DNA of 60,000 bases, taken from assembly GCA_009746045.1 (NCBI GenBank), contig RPFO01000022.1, positions 2,887,443 through 2,947,442 on the forward strand, in the 5' to 3' direction. The position numbers and the translations under genes were made by a program. Below are positions 45,737 to 56,812 of this stretch, in pieces. Positions within the stretch are counted from its first letter, which is position 1, and every line of letters begins with the position of its first letter. The DNA is from Mesostigma viride. Its lineage: Eukaryota > Streptophyta > Mesostigmatophyceae > Mesostigmatales > Mesostigmataceae. The notes below the pieces were generated by a model, which worked only from the letters and a program-made list of their open reading frames with translations, made no database searches and was not told where the DNA came from.

Positions 45737-47789
45737 GCGGGTCGGTATAGGTCTCGACATGTCAGGCCACTGAGCTCGTGGCGGACTGCGACAAGACCTC
45801 GGCCCGTCGAGAGTGTCCTGCTGACCGCAGACCTCGGTCTCAGCAACCCCAGTGGGAGAGTGCCGTTTAGGTTTTCTGGGCCAAGGGGGGGGGGGGGGGG
45901 GGGGGCAGCGCAGCTCAGGGCCTCGGGCTGCGGACCATGCATGCTATCACAGCACCTCGTGGAAATAAACCGTGCGCGCTACGACAGCACCTCGTAGGGG
46001 TAGGAATAATTTCTGGGCGGTGCGCCCACTATTATTCTGGCTGCCGTGAAAGAGGGGGGGGTGGAGGGGGGGGGCGGCGATGGGGGGGCTGCCTGGCATA
46101 ACATGTGGCACCGTGGGAAGGGGCTGCGATCGCTCATGCGGCCGTGCGGGCCTACCGAGGGATATTTGGGGGCTGAGGGAATCTGGGGCGCGGAAGAGGG
46201 AACGGGCTGCCGTCACGCAGGCCGTGGAGGGTGTCTGGGGGGAAATTGTCAAGAAGGGCCGTTGTGATTGCAAGCCAACCCCCTTTGGCTTCGGTGGGAC
46301 GGGGGAACACGAGCAAGGGGCGAAACAAGCATGCAGCAATGAATGATAAGGCAGTGAAAAGGCAATTAAATGTTGCGGGGAGGGGGATGGCCGTGACTTC
46401 AGATCAACAACACGACTCGGGACGCTCCCACGTGAGCAGTACAAGGAGAGGGCCGGGGGGGGGGGGGGGGGGGGCAAGGGGAGCAAGAGGGGGATAACAA
46501 GGATTGGGACAACAAGCCGGTGCAGGGGGGCAGGAACCACTTTCTTGGGGGCACTCTCTCCTTGCACAAGTGCTGCGGTTGTCCTATGGGGGGGTGGGGG
46601 GAAGAGAGCAAGGCTGCACCTGTCAGGGTGCTTGCATCGGGGCGGATGGCGGTATGACCTGTCCAAAGGAGGCCTGGTGTGCGCGGGCGAGGGCGAGGGT
46701 GTGAGGAGGGGGGGGGGGGGGGGATTTGGTTTTGAGGGGGAACCACGCGCCGTCACATGCACACCCCTGGGTGTGTTGGGTCGGTGCGAAGGGTGGGGTG
46801 AAGCCTGTGGGGCCGGGGATGGAAGGAGAGGGAGCCGGGGGGAAGGGGGAAAGGGGTGCGATGACGGTGACTGGGATTGCCACACGTGGCATTGCCCCCT
46901 GAGTCACGCTGGGGGAATGGTGGGCCGGCCGGCTGGGTGGGATGTTTTGCTGGCAGGTGGCCAAACCAGTGGGGTCTTGCTGGTCGAGGTTGCCCTGCCT
47001 TGGGCTCGGTTTTTGTGCTGACTGCTGCACCTTGGCTCGTCGGCGCGGCGTTGACGATCCCCCGGTTCCAGTGGTCATTGGAGTCACGGAGGTTTGGGGT
47101 AGGCTGGTTGAAGTTGGGATCAAGTAGACAATGGGTGGTGTAGGGGTAACGGGTGCTGCGAGGGCGGCCAAGGGACATAATGGCAGCATGTGAATTGAGA
47201 CAGGTATGGGGCATTTGGATTGTGCGGCAGGGCTGGGGTTTACCTGGCCATGTGAGCTGCGAGGGTGGTCGAGCTAGCGCCGCTGGCAGCCTTGTGCTCT
47301 TGGGGAACCCTGCAGCCCCCTTGTGATTTTTCCTTTCTGTACTGTAATCTGCTACCAAAATGTACTAGTCTAAACCCGTTCCCACTATTTTTTGCAGGTG
47401 GACGTTTGTTGAGGCTTCGGCCTGCGACGCGAGCTTGCCAGTGTATCTGCATGCGTGCGAACTTCGGTAGAATGTAGTAATAAAGAGTCTCCCTGTGCAC
47501 ACGGTTAGTGATGCTGATGCAGTTGGTTTTAAAGGTACATTGTATATCATGGTACCTGTCATCGCTGACGCTTCAGCAAGTTGTGGACATTTGAAGATTA
47601 GGGAAGCCGTTATGGTCTTCTGTAACATCAAGCTTTTGGGGAGCTGCTGTTAATATATTAACCTTTTCAACGAGACCAAGTGTTTTACATTACCAGCCAA
47701 AGGAAATGTCAAATGTCAAGACAACTTAGGGCGCACTTGTTAATTAAGGGCGTGCTTCCGTTGGGGAGTCACGGAGTATTAAACCCGAT
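45737..47789. other. G-rich region without supported genes
   Basis: Many G homopolymers (45888-45905, 46457-46474, 46710-46722) and strand-asymmetric G richness extend over 2 kb downstream of the ATPase. Frames here encode Gly/Arg or Pro/Ser low-complexity sequence. A possible last exon of a plus-strand gene follows TTTTTTGCAG at 47399, with AATAAAG at 47480, but no coding sequence can be assigned. Confidence 0.5.
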
Positions 47790-48000
47790 GGGCGGATGGG
47801 CGGGTGGGCGGGCGGGCGGGCGGGTGGGTGGGTGGGTGGGTGGGTGGGTGGGTGGGTGGGTGGGTGGGTGGGTGGGTGGGTGGGTGGGTGGGTGGGTGGG
47901 TGGGTGGGTGGGTGGGTGGGTGGGTGGGTGGGTGGGTGGGTGGGTGGGTGGGTGGGTGGGTGGGTGGGTGGGTGGGTGGGTGGGTGGGTGGGTGGGTGGG
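47790..48000 (+). repeat. (GGGT)n tetranucleotide repeat
   Basis: About 45 copies of GGGT follow several GGGC units. The G-rich strand would form G-quadruplexes. Frames across it give Gly-Gly-Trp-Val or Pro-Pro-Thr-His repeats and are not genes. Confidence 0.95.
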
Positions 48001-48110
48001 TGCTATCCTACGCTGCCTAATCTCGTCCGAAATGCGAGGCATTAAATTAAATTAAACTGTAACATGCCTCCGTTGGGAGATCATGTAGCACATATTCCTT
48101 GATGTCAGAG
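48001..48110 (-). mobile_element. LINE 3' tail joined to a LINE fragment
   Basis: On the minus strand, ATGTGCTACATGATCTCCC and AACGGAGGCATGTTAC are followed by a (TTTAA)n tail. Then comes GCCTCGCATTTCGGACGAG, an internal LINE segment that elsewhere lies upstream of the tail (48541, 55377). So one copy has inserted into or next to another; the inner copy then runs into the GGGT array. Confidence 0.7.
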
Positions 48111-50790
48111 GTGGAGGTGGAGGAAGCCGCGCAATCGAACTAACCTAACTCTAAGCTATCTAGTCTAGAAAATCACTAACTACGCTACTCAGCAAAACGC
48201 CCCTTCCTCTTGGGGGGGGGGGGCTTGCATGCCCACAGGGGCTGGCGTATGGGCCTGGACAATCTTCTGCCACCTCTTCTTGTTCTGCATGGCAATCCAA
48301 AGAAGGGAGAGGAAGTGGATGCGGTGTTCAAACTGAGCTGGGACCACTAGGTCGGCCAGCAACATCTGGGTGTAGTTCATGGCAGGTTTACCTAGCTTCC
48401 TAGGAATGTCCTTGGGGCCAGGCCAGGTCAAGATATGCAGCCCTGGTTGGCCAAGCCGCTGGGGGCCGGCCAGGCCAAGGGCGGTGTCGACCTGGCTGGT
48501 GCAAGCAAGATGTCCTACAAATGCTATCCTGCGCTGCCTGATCTCGTCCGAAATGCGAGGCATCCCCTGATACAAAGACTCTAATGACCTATGCTTGGAA
48601 AACCCTCCATTCACCTGACCTGTCGGAGCATCCTGTAAACCGTGCCGACAAGCTTAGCCGCCAGTGTGTCCGTGAGTGCCCACGCCTCGGCGCCATACGT
48701 AAGCACCGTGAAGACGAGGACCTTGACGAGCATGCGCTTGCGGTGCTCGCCCAGGCCCTTCGAGCGCCAGTAGGTGTTGAGCGAACGGAGCCTGGCCCAG
48801 GCCAGGCCGATGCGGATGTCCACATCGTCGGCGGTGTCGGGGAGCATGCTCCCCAACAGTTTGAAGCGGTCACGGAACGGGACCTCCGTCCCGTCGAGCA
48901 GGCGCGGCAGCGGCGGTGTGCGACTGGAGGCCCCAATCACCATCGCTTCAGTTTTGACACTAATCTGAAGTCAGCCCCACCGCCCTCGCCTCCAAGCCCA
49001 AACAGTCCAGCCTGGTCTGAATGTGCTCGGGGCGCGCGATGAGGGTGGTGTCGTCGGCATAAATCAGGTCGGCCAGGCGGTAGGCAGTGCCGCCCCCGCC
49101 GTGGCAGCTCGCGCTCGTTAAGGATGTCCAAGCCGGGCTCGAACCCCTTAAGAGCAGTAAAGCGCGCACGTGCCCGGCGCATGACGTGATCCACGACAAT
49201 AATGAACAGATATGGGAACAGGACACACCCTTGCCACACCCGGCCCATGGTGAAGGGGGAATGGTGGGGTGGTGCCTTCCGCAGCCCGCACTACTGCCTG
49301 TGAGCCCTCATCGTATACAGTCGACAAATGGCAGCAATATTAACGCTGGTACAGTAGCCCGATCCAGAACTAGGATGGCCCAAAGAGCCTCCCAGAGCAC
49401 CGTACGTGTCAAAGGCCTTGATATATAGTCGACAAAAATGAAGACCAGCGGCAAACCATCAGGGCAAAGGCGACGCACCTCCTCCATCAACCGGTGCGCG
49501 GCAAATACAGCCATGACAGTGTTACGACCACGACGGAAACCCATCCGAGACTCACCCAGCTGTGGGTCCAGCGCAGCGCGCGGAGCCTGTGCAGCATCAT
49601 GCGCATGAAGACCTTCAGCGCTGCGCTCTGGAGGCAGACATGCACCCCGATAGTTACCGGGGTCAGCAGCAGAGCCCTTCTTGTACATGCAGCATGACGC
49701 GGATCCGGCCGTCTGCCACTCGGCAGGCAGAGCCGCCCAGCTCATCAGAGAGCAGGACACGGTTAAGCAGAACGCGCCAACAAAAGCTAGATCCCTCACC
49801 GCCGGGTCAGGGGTCTTCAGCAGCTCAGCAGAAAGGTGGTCGGCACCGACCGCCGCGCGTCGTACCGCAGGCGAGCATGAAGGGCGCCGTCCAATTCCTT
49901 CAAAGTGAAGGGGTGGACGACGTCGTTGGTGGCATTGAAGGCAGCCTCCCTCAACAAGGCGAGGACTTGGTAGTCCGCGGCCGAGGAGGGGGGCGCTGGC
50001 CGGCGGCGGAGGGGGGTCTGGCAACACCGAGACAGGCGGCCGTCTCGGGGTGAAGCGGCGGGGGGGGGGCGGCGCGAGCCCCAACTGTAAAGGAAACATT
50101 GTGGGCCAACCAGCGGTCAAGGCTGCCGGACCGGCGCCCGGCCGTCCCGGTTTCGTCGCCCGGGACCATTACAACTCGCCGTGCCGTCCCCTGTGTCGGC
50201 TCCACCGGGGGTGCGCTGCCACCGGCCGCCGAGCTGGTCGAGGTGTTACCACATGTCCTTGCCCTGGTTGCGAGCTTGGCAGGCCTTGGCATCTGCGATG
50301 CACTGGGCCGCCTCTGCGTCCTGAACATGTGCGTAGGCCTCCACAAGGGCGGCCTTGAGCACCGGTTTCAGCAGCGGGTCCCGGACGTTACGCTTGAGGC
50401 GGTGCCAGGCGGCTAAGACCTTGGGGCCCCTGCATGGCGGTAGAGCGGGCCGGGGCGGCGGCGGGGCCGGGCATGTGACCGGCAGGTGCCGGGCCGGCCG
50501 CCAGCAACGGGGCGCGGGCCGCAAAGGCCCGCAAAAATGGCAGCGTTGGGAGCACCCTGGGCCAGCGCGTGGACGTCCGCCTGGGCGTCCAGGGCCGCCA
50601 GGTACTGTCCTGTCGGCACCGGTTCCGCTCCTGCTCGGCGTCCGTCCAGTCCTCAGGATCCCCCCGGACCGGGCGTAGAGCAGACCAGTCAGGGCGGGCC
50701 ACTGGGGCGCCGGGCGCTCGGGGACATGGAACCGGCCAGAGCCGAATGGTCGCGCGCACCAACCGGTGGTCAGCCGAGCAGCGTACGCCA
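48111..50790 (-). mobile_element. Decayed LINE with reverse-transcriptase domain
   Basis: Minus-strand frames in order of translation: a Pro/Ala/Arg-rich N-terminal part (50790-50250), then ADHLSAELLKTPDPAV, YKKGSAADPGNYRG, ESRMGFRRGRNTVMAVFA and LPLVFIFVDYISRPL (RT motif A, degraded). After a shift come LADLIYADDTTLIARP (YADD), FKLLGSMLPDTADDVD and LTYGAEAWAL. The C-terminal domain ends in KRWQKIVQAHTPAPVG. Several frameshifts and stops show it is dead. It is the most complete copy in the window. Confidence 0.85.
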
Positions 50791-52486
50791 ATACGCCGTA
50801 TAATACCGTATTATATCGCCGGTAAATACGCCGTATTATACAAATTACGGCGAGGTTTGGCGTACTAACGTACTAGAAATACGCCGTATTGCGTTCTCAA
50901 CGCAAATACGGCGCATAATACGTATTTTTCGCGTATTATACGGCGCCCGGCTCCGGAATTTGGCGCCAGAGCTAGTTTTGGCGTTGCTCAGACCTAGGCA
51001 GGTACGCAGCCTGAACCGTACTTGGGGAGTACGGGCCTACGGTTGGTGCCGCTTGTCATCTCTGCCAGTTGACGGCGTGGGTAAACGATGGCAAAACGAG
51101 ACCGACTTGCATAAATATGATAGTTGACCTCCGCGGCCATGGAGGTGCAGAAATCTGACTGGTATGGGAGCATGGCTTGACATTTTGAACTGCAATTTTG
51201 CAGGCATGATCCATAGGTCCTAAACAGCGTATATCATTGCCAGGCAACGCCTGGGTGTGCGCAGATATGTCTCGACCCTATGCTCGGTGCAGCAACCTCG
51301 TTTGATCAGCGACCAGGTCGGTCGCCGTGCATGTGCTAACTGTTACTAGGCGGGAAATAAGTCGATACGTTTGTACGCGGATAGATGTGTAAAATATATT
51401 GCTGACATGTTTTATTGGCGACGACGGCCAGGAAAGCGGCTCGCAGCTACATCGATGAGGTGGGCATCCGGCTAGCTCCAGCAAGGAAGGTAATTAATCT
51501 GCGGTTTTGATCTGGTATGTGCTATCCTGTTCACGTTTTATTGCATACTGTATCAAGGTTTTGGGTCGAATCGTATACCTATCAATAAGTTCATGGTTGT
51601 AATAAGGAATTAGTTCAATTAGCAATCTATATACCATGCAGTGGATGAGTATCACACTTCATGACCTTTATGTAAACAACAAACTGTCGACGCCCCCTAG
51701 GGCTCCCCCAGAATAGATTCTAGCCAGCTGTCTAGAAGAGGGCAATCGACATAGCTTTTACATTATAGCATGACTTGCCATGTATTTCTCGAGCATAGTA
51801 TACTGATCTAGCCCCAACGGCTTAGAGTAGCCCCAACGGTTTAGAGTGGCATGAACGCAATCACATTAGCCCAGCCATGGCTCAGCGTGGCCATTTGCTT
51901 ATGCCTTAGCAGACGCCCGTTGAGCCCACTTCACCTTTCTTGTACAGCATCAGCTATGCTTCAGCCTACCTCTGGTATCGTTAATAATGGTTGTCCCACA
52001 GTGATGCGCCCCGGCCCCGTGATGTGGATAGAGCGCTCGATGTGGCCTGCCCACCGACTGGTGGGCGGTGGCAGTGAGAGAAGCTAGGGCGCCCTCCCTC
52101 CCTCTCATTGTGTACAGGGGTTGAAGGTTCCTCTACTTTGTATTGGCACCCACGTGACGCAGTCACGTGATAATTAACTAATTAATTAATTAATTAATTA
52201 CACTTCATACAATTGATGAGACAACCAAGTGAGTGTCAAACGGCTACCGGCGACCTCTACGTGCATTGTATTGTTTTTCATCAAGATTGAGACATTAGCT
52301 AGAGTTTTTGAGAGGCACGCCCATGGGATAAACACCTTAGAATATTTTATCCTAATTGAAAATCCACTTTTCCGAACAAAAAACCACTTTTTGAGCTCTT
52401 GGCGTATAATACGCGTATAATACGTGTATAATACGAAATACGCAATACGCCGAGGTTTTGCCGTATTGCCGTATTGCCGTATTGGC
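50786..52486. mobile_element. Possible element bounded by TACGCCGTATT-rich ends
   Basis: Both ends are dense in words of the type TACGCCGTATTATA or TACGTATTATAC (50786-50945 and 52403-52486). The extreme ends are inverted: GCCAATACGCCGTA at 50787 and TGCCGTATTGGC at 52475. The 1.4-kb centre is unremarkable and codes for nothing I can support. It adjoins the 5' end of the LINE on the left. It could be a non-autonomous DNA transposon; target duplications are not visible. Confidence 0.35.
52147..52200 (+). mobile_element. Hairpin followed by a (TTAA)n tail
   Basis: CACGTGACGCAGTCACGTG forms a perfect 8-base stem with three-base loop. It is followed directly by an imperfect (TTAA)n tract of about 35 bases. 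It has the same layout as the LINE tails in the window but different sequence, so it may be the 3' end of another non-LTR element or a SINE. Confidence 0.45.
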
Positions 52487-53463
52487 TCACACTGCAGCCG
52501 CGAGCACACCGACGGTCAGTGCATGGGCGTGTCGAACACTCGGGTGTCCAGAACCGAAGTGTGCCTGGGCAGCCTGCCGTACCACCACGTAGTCCAGACT
52601 GTCAGGCCTGACGGTCGTTAGGGCCCCGAAAAGTGACCAAGTCCTGTGAGGGACGTTGGAAGTGGCAGTTGACAGCAACCATCCCGCGCTACTGTCCCGC
52701 AAAAAGGCAGAAAATAGCCGGGGAGTGTTGTCGTTAGCAGCCGTGCCGGCAGGCGCAAAGCGACTGCCAGCAGTGCCCACGCCGGAGCGTGGCGTTGGCG
52801 TCGAGCAGCATAACCAATTAGAAGTTGCGGGCCGGGGTGGCCCCGGCCCCTCAATTGGCTATATGCAAGTCCTCGATCGAAGAACTTCTGGCGTTCCAAC
52901 TCAGGTAGACCACTATGGCCGGGGGCCGGCGTAGCGGCCACCCCAAACGTTCATGCACGAGGTGGTGTTTAGACCGCCCCTCGACTGAGGTGAAATGTGC
53001 CAGCATAAGGAGTGGGGTTAGAAACTTTAGCGTGCTGAGGCTGGCAGCGCTGCCCGGCAGCGGCGACCACAATTTTAAAAGGACAACGCCACCTTGGCCT
53101 GGCGTCCCAGTGCCAGCAAAGTAAAATTGCCATGCAACCGCCTGCCAGGCGGTCAGTGAGCACCGTGCCAAAACTTGGCACCGTACGACGATGCTCCTGC
53201 ACGCCTAGAATAGACACACGGTGTGCAATATGCAAAAGGCAACAAGCTCCTCTACCCGGTAGCTATTCTGATCCGGTAGCTATGGTCGCCATCTGCTAGC
53301 AATGTACGTACTGTTGAAAGTTGCAATTAAGGGCCAAGGATGCAGGCCTGCTGGCCCAACAGTTGCAAGGGCCAAGGATGCCTGCGACGCATACCCTGAT
53401 ACAAAGAGCCACTCTAAAGACCTATGTGTGGTTTAGCCATGATGATCTTCTGACCGGCTCCGC
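52487..53463. other. Region without supported features
   Basis: Moderately GC-rich sequence with short Ala/Pro-type frames only. GGGCCAAGGATGC occurs twice (53331, 53370). No gene or clear element. Confidence 0.45.
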
Positions 53464-55905
53464 CTGCGGGTGAGCCTCCGCCTGCTGAGTGGCAGACGGC
53501 CATCCGCGTCATGCTGTACAAGAAGGGCTCTGCTGCTGACCCCGGTAACTATCGCGGTGATCTGCGGCCTCCAGAGCGCAGCGCTGAACGTCTTCATGCG
53601 CATGATGCTGCACCGGCTCCGCACTGCGCTGGACCCACAGCTGGCTGAGTCTCAGATGGGTTTTCGCCGTGGTCGTAACACTGCATCCGATGGCTGTATT
53701 TGTCGCGCGCTGGTTGATGGAGTGAGGTGCGTCGCCCTTGCCCTGATAGTTTGCCACTGGTCTTCATTTTTGTTGACTATATCAAGAAGGCCTTTGACAC
53801 GGTCCTCTGCATGGGAGGCTCTTTGGGCCATCCTAGCTCTGGATCGGGTACCACTGATTGTTTATTGCTGCCATTCGTCGACTGTATGAGGGCTCACAGG
53901 CAGTAGTGCGGACTGCGGAAGGCACGGCACCCCGACCATTCCCCCTTCACCACGGGCCGGGTGTGGCAAGGTTGTGTCCTGTCCCGGCCATACCTGTTCA
54001 TTATTGCCGTGGATCACGTCCTGCGCCAGTGCACGTGCGCGCTTATTTACTGCTCTTAACGGGGGTTCGAGCCCGGCTTGGACATCCTTAACGAGCGCGA
54101 GCACGGCGGGGTTTAATAGCACTGGCAACCGCCTGGCTGACCTGATTTATGCGGACGACACCACCGGCCCTCATCGCGCGCCCCGAGCATATTCAGACCT
54201 GGCTGGACTGTCTGGGCTTGGAGGCGAGGGCGACGTGGGGTTGGAGATTAGTGTCAAAACCGAGGCGATGGTGATTGGGGCCTCCAGTCGCTCCCCGCTG
54301 CCGCGCCTGCTCGACGGGACGGAGGTCGATCCGTGACCGCTTCAAACTGCTGGGGAGCATGCTCCCTGACACCGCCCGGACGATGTGGACACCCGCATCG
54401 GCCTGGCCTGGGCCTGGCTCGGTTCGCTCAACACCTACTGGCGCTCGAAGGGCCTGGGCGAGCACCGCAAGCGCATGCTCTTCAAGGTCCTTGTCCTCAC
54501 GGTGCTTAGGTTTTCTGATCAGACACTCCGCAAAGGTGAAAACCATTTGCGCTCAGTGCCGGGCCGCGGAAAACGCGGAAAAACGCGATCTGCAAATGAA
54601 TCCGACCGGAATCGAACTGGGGACCTCTCGCACCAATTTTGCTGACTATAGGACGGACGTCTCCGGTTACCATGGCATCGCCAACTTACACCTACAGTCA
54701 TCCGCAAAAGTTCTCCTGTCCGGGGAGTGATGCAAGCCTTTCGGATTTGGTACTAGATAAATCACTCGAGATCTGTGTGTAGGAGTACTACACACGTGTC
54801 TGCACGCGAGACTTGTTCAGTCTCGCACCGTGAGACGGGCTGAACACGGCTGAATCCTTCTTTTAGTAGAAGGGGGCGTAGCCGGTACTATCGAAATCAG
54901 CCAAGCGTATATTCTGATCAGACACTCCGCAAAGGTGAAAACCATTTGCGTTCAGTGCCGGGCCGCGGAAAACGCGGAAAAACGCGATCTGCAAATGAAT
55001 CCGACCGGAATCGAACTGGGGACCTCTCGCACCAATTTTGCTGACTATAGGACGGACGTCTCCGGTTACCATTGCATCGCCAACTTACACCTAGTACAGT
55101 CATCCGCAAAAGTTCTCCTGTCCGGGGAGTGATGCAAGCCTTTCGGATTTGGTACTAGATAAATCACTCGAGATCTGTGTGTAGGAGTACTACACACGTG
55201 TCTGCACGCTTACTTAGGTATGGTGCCGAGGCGTGGACACTCACGGAAACACTGGCAGCTAATTAATTAATTAGACTGGCAGCTAAGCTCGACAGCACGG
55301 TTTACAGGATGCTCCGACAGGTCCTGAATGTAGGGTTTTCCCAGCGTAGGTCATTAGAGTATTTGTATCAGGGGATGCCTCGTATTTCGGACGAGATTAG
55401 GCAGCGCAGGATAGCATTTGTAGGACATCTTGCTCGCACCAGCCAGGTCGACACCGCCCTTGGTCTGGCCGGCCCCCAGCGGCTTGGCCAACCAGGGCGG
55501 CATATCTTGACCTGGCCTGGCCCCAAGGACATTCCCAGGAAGCTAGTAGGTAAACCTGCCATGAACGACACCCAGATGTTGCTGGCCGACCTAGTGGTCC
55601 CAGCTCAGTTTGAACACCGCATCCACTCCCTCTCCCTTCTTTGGACTGCCATGCAGAACAAGAAGCGGTGGCAGAAGATTGTCCAGGCTCACACGCCAGC
55701 CCCTGTGGGCATGCAAGCCCCCCCCCCCCAAGAGGAAGGGGCGTTTTGCTGAGTAGTGTAGTTAGGATTTTCTAGACTAGATAGCTTAGAGTTAGGTTAG
55801 TTCGATTGCACGGCTTCCTCCACCTCCACCCCCCATAAAGGAATATGTGCTACATGATCTCCCCACGGAGGCATGTTATAATTTAATTTAATTCAATTTA
55901 ATCTT
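53464..55905 (+). mobile_element. Decayed LINE interrupted by another element
   Basis: Plus-strand reverse-transcriptase remnants: LYKKGSAADPGNYR, MGFRRGRNTASDG, VFIFVDYIKKAFDTV (motif A with catalytic Asp), LADLIYADDTT (YADD), GASSRSPLPRLLDGTEV. After the insertion at 54513-55213 it resumes with MLRQVLNVGFSQRRSLEYLY and GHLARTSQVDTALGLAGPQ, and ends in KKRWQKIVQAHTPAPVGMQA. The 3' hairpin (CTCC-CCAC-GGAG) and a (TTTAA)n tail end at 55905. Multiple frame breaks show it is dead. Confidence 0.85.
54513..55213. mobile_element. Miniature element with 299-bp terminal direct repeats and tRNA-like promoter
   Basis: Two near-identical copies of about 299 bases (54513-54811 and 54912-55210) flank a 100-base centre, all inside the LINE. 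Each copy begins TGATCAGACAC and ends GTGTCTGCA, a TG...CA terminus with short inverted ends. A CTTAGG occurs at both edges of the insertion and may be the target duplication. On the minus strand each copy holds an RNA polymerase III-like B box (AGTTCGATTCC) and an A-box-like TAGTCAGCAAAATTGG. This fits a TRIM (miniature LTR element) or a tRNA-derived SINE in tandem. Confidence 0.6.
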
Positions 55906-55920
55906 CCACCCTATGTCCGC

Positions 55921-56092
55921 ACCTTAGGTGCTGGAATACATAGGGGTCCAGGTGCACTTTGTGCACCTAGAGCAGGTGTAGTTTACAGGCTACCCTTGCA
56001 AGAAGTAGCCCAGAATGTATCAAAAGCCATATGCCCCTTCTCAGGGATATGTGCTACATGTACTCCCAACAGAGATATGTTACACTTTTTAA
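55921..56092 (+). mobile_element. LINE 3' end fragment
   Basis: Same 3' block as at 34195 (GTGCACCTAGAGCAGG, AGTAGCCCAGAATGTAT, CCCCTTCTCAGGG, CTCCCAACAGAG), 5'-truncated, directly after the tail of the previous LINE. One base of the hairpin stem is changed. Confidence 0.7.
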
Positions 56093-56264
56093 GGAAAGCC
56101 CTTTCTGCATATCTCATCTAGGCTCTAGCTGGTGGCCTTTTGTCCTCTTATTATTGCCGTCATCACAAGGAGAAGATTGAAGTCTCACTGACCCACATTT
56201 GGTGGCCACGAGGGTAATTGCAGCCGTTGACTTCAGGCTATCTAATTTACGGTGTGCATGTGAG

Positions 56265-56483
56265 GGACAAGGAGCGGTGGAAGAAGATTGTCAAGGCACA
56301 CACGCCCGACCCTGTGGGCAAGCCACCTCCCCCCAAGCGGAGGAGGCGTTTTGATGAGTAGTGCAGTTAGGATTAGATAGAGTTAGGATAGTTCGATCAC
56401 GCGGCTTCCTCCACCCCATCCATCATGAAATATGTGCTACATGACCTCCCCACGGAGGCATGTTATAATTTAATTTAATTTAA
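56265..56483 (+). mobile_element. 5'-truncated LINE copy
   Basis: It begins inside the last codons of the LINE ORF (KKIVKAHTPDPVGK, PPPPKRRRRFDE and stop). The 3' untranslated region, hairpin (CTCC-CCAC-GGAG) and (TTTAA)n tail follow. Heavy 5' truncation is typical of LINE retrotransposition. Confidence 0.75.
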
Positions 56484-56616
56484 TGTGAGGGAATAACTCC
56501 ATCTCAAACCAGCTGAGCCTGGAGCTATCCAAAGAACGTGAACTCGAGGTAAAGATCTTGTATTCAATGGTCAGAAGGAAGAATGTTAGGTTTTCCTTGT
56601 TACATTGGTATCAGAG
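56484..56616 (+). mobile_element. Possible LTR plus primer-binding site of a copia-type element
   Basis: TTGGTATCAGAG at 56605-56616 matches the primer-binding site complementary to initiator tRNA-Met used by Ty1-copia elements. The preceding 121 bases start with TG (56484) and end with CA (56604), as an LTR would. No gag/pol follows within 200 bases, so it would be a relic. Confidence 0.4.
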
Positions 56617-56812
56617 TTCTTCCTCTTGATCACAACGGATGGCATGTAGAACTCGTGCGTATGTGCACGCGCCTCTGTGACTGTATCACTGGTATAAGTA
56701 ATTGCATCCAATTCTGCATATCAAGCTCTCGGAATCAAAAACCTCAGCTTGGTAGAATCAAGGTGCGTGGTCAAGCATGATGCACAGCCACATGCAGTTC
56801 GTTAGAGCTATG
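56617..56812. other. Region downstream of the Aha1 gene
   Basis: It contains the 3' flank of the Aha1 gene (minus strand). No clear polyadenylation signal other than AT-rich words. Nothing else recognised. Confidence 0.4.

Noticed and set aside
45947-47358. Several Pro/Ser/His-rich or Gly-rich frames
   Set aside because: G-homopolymer-rich non-coding sequence; no motif and no start context.
47779-48055. Repeat proteins of the Pro-Pro-Thr-His or Gly-Gly-Trp-Val type
   Set aside because: All frames on both strands across a (GGGT)n tract are open; this reflects the repeat, not coding.
54560-54680. A functional tRNA gene on the minus strand
   Set aside because: A and B boxes are present, but the putative cloverleaf is about 15 bases too short and the T stem does not pair well; treated as a tRNA-like promoter in a repeat.
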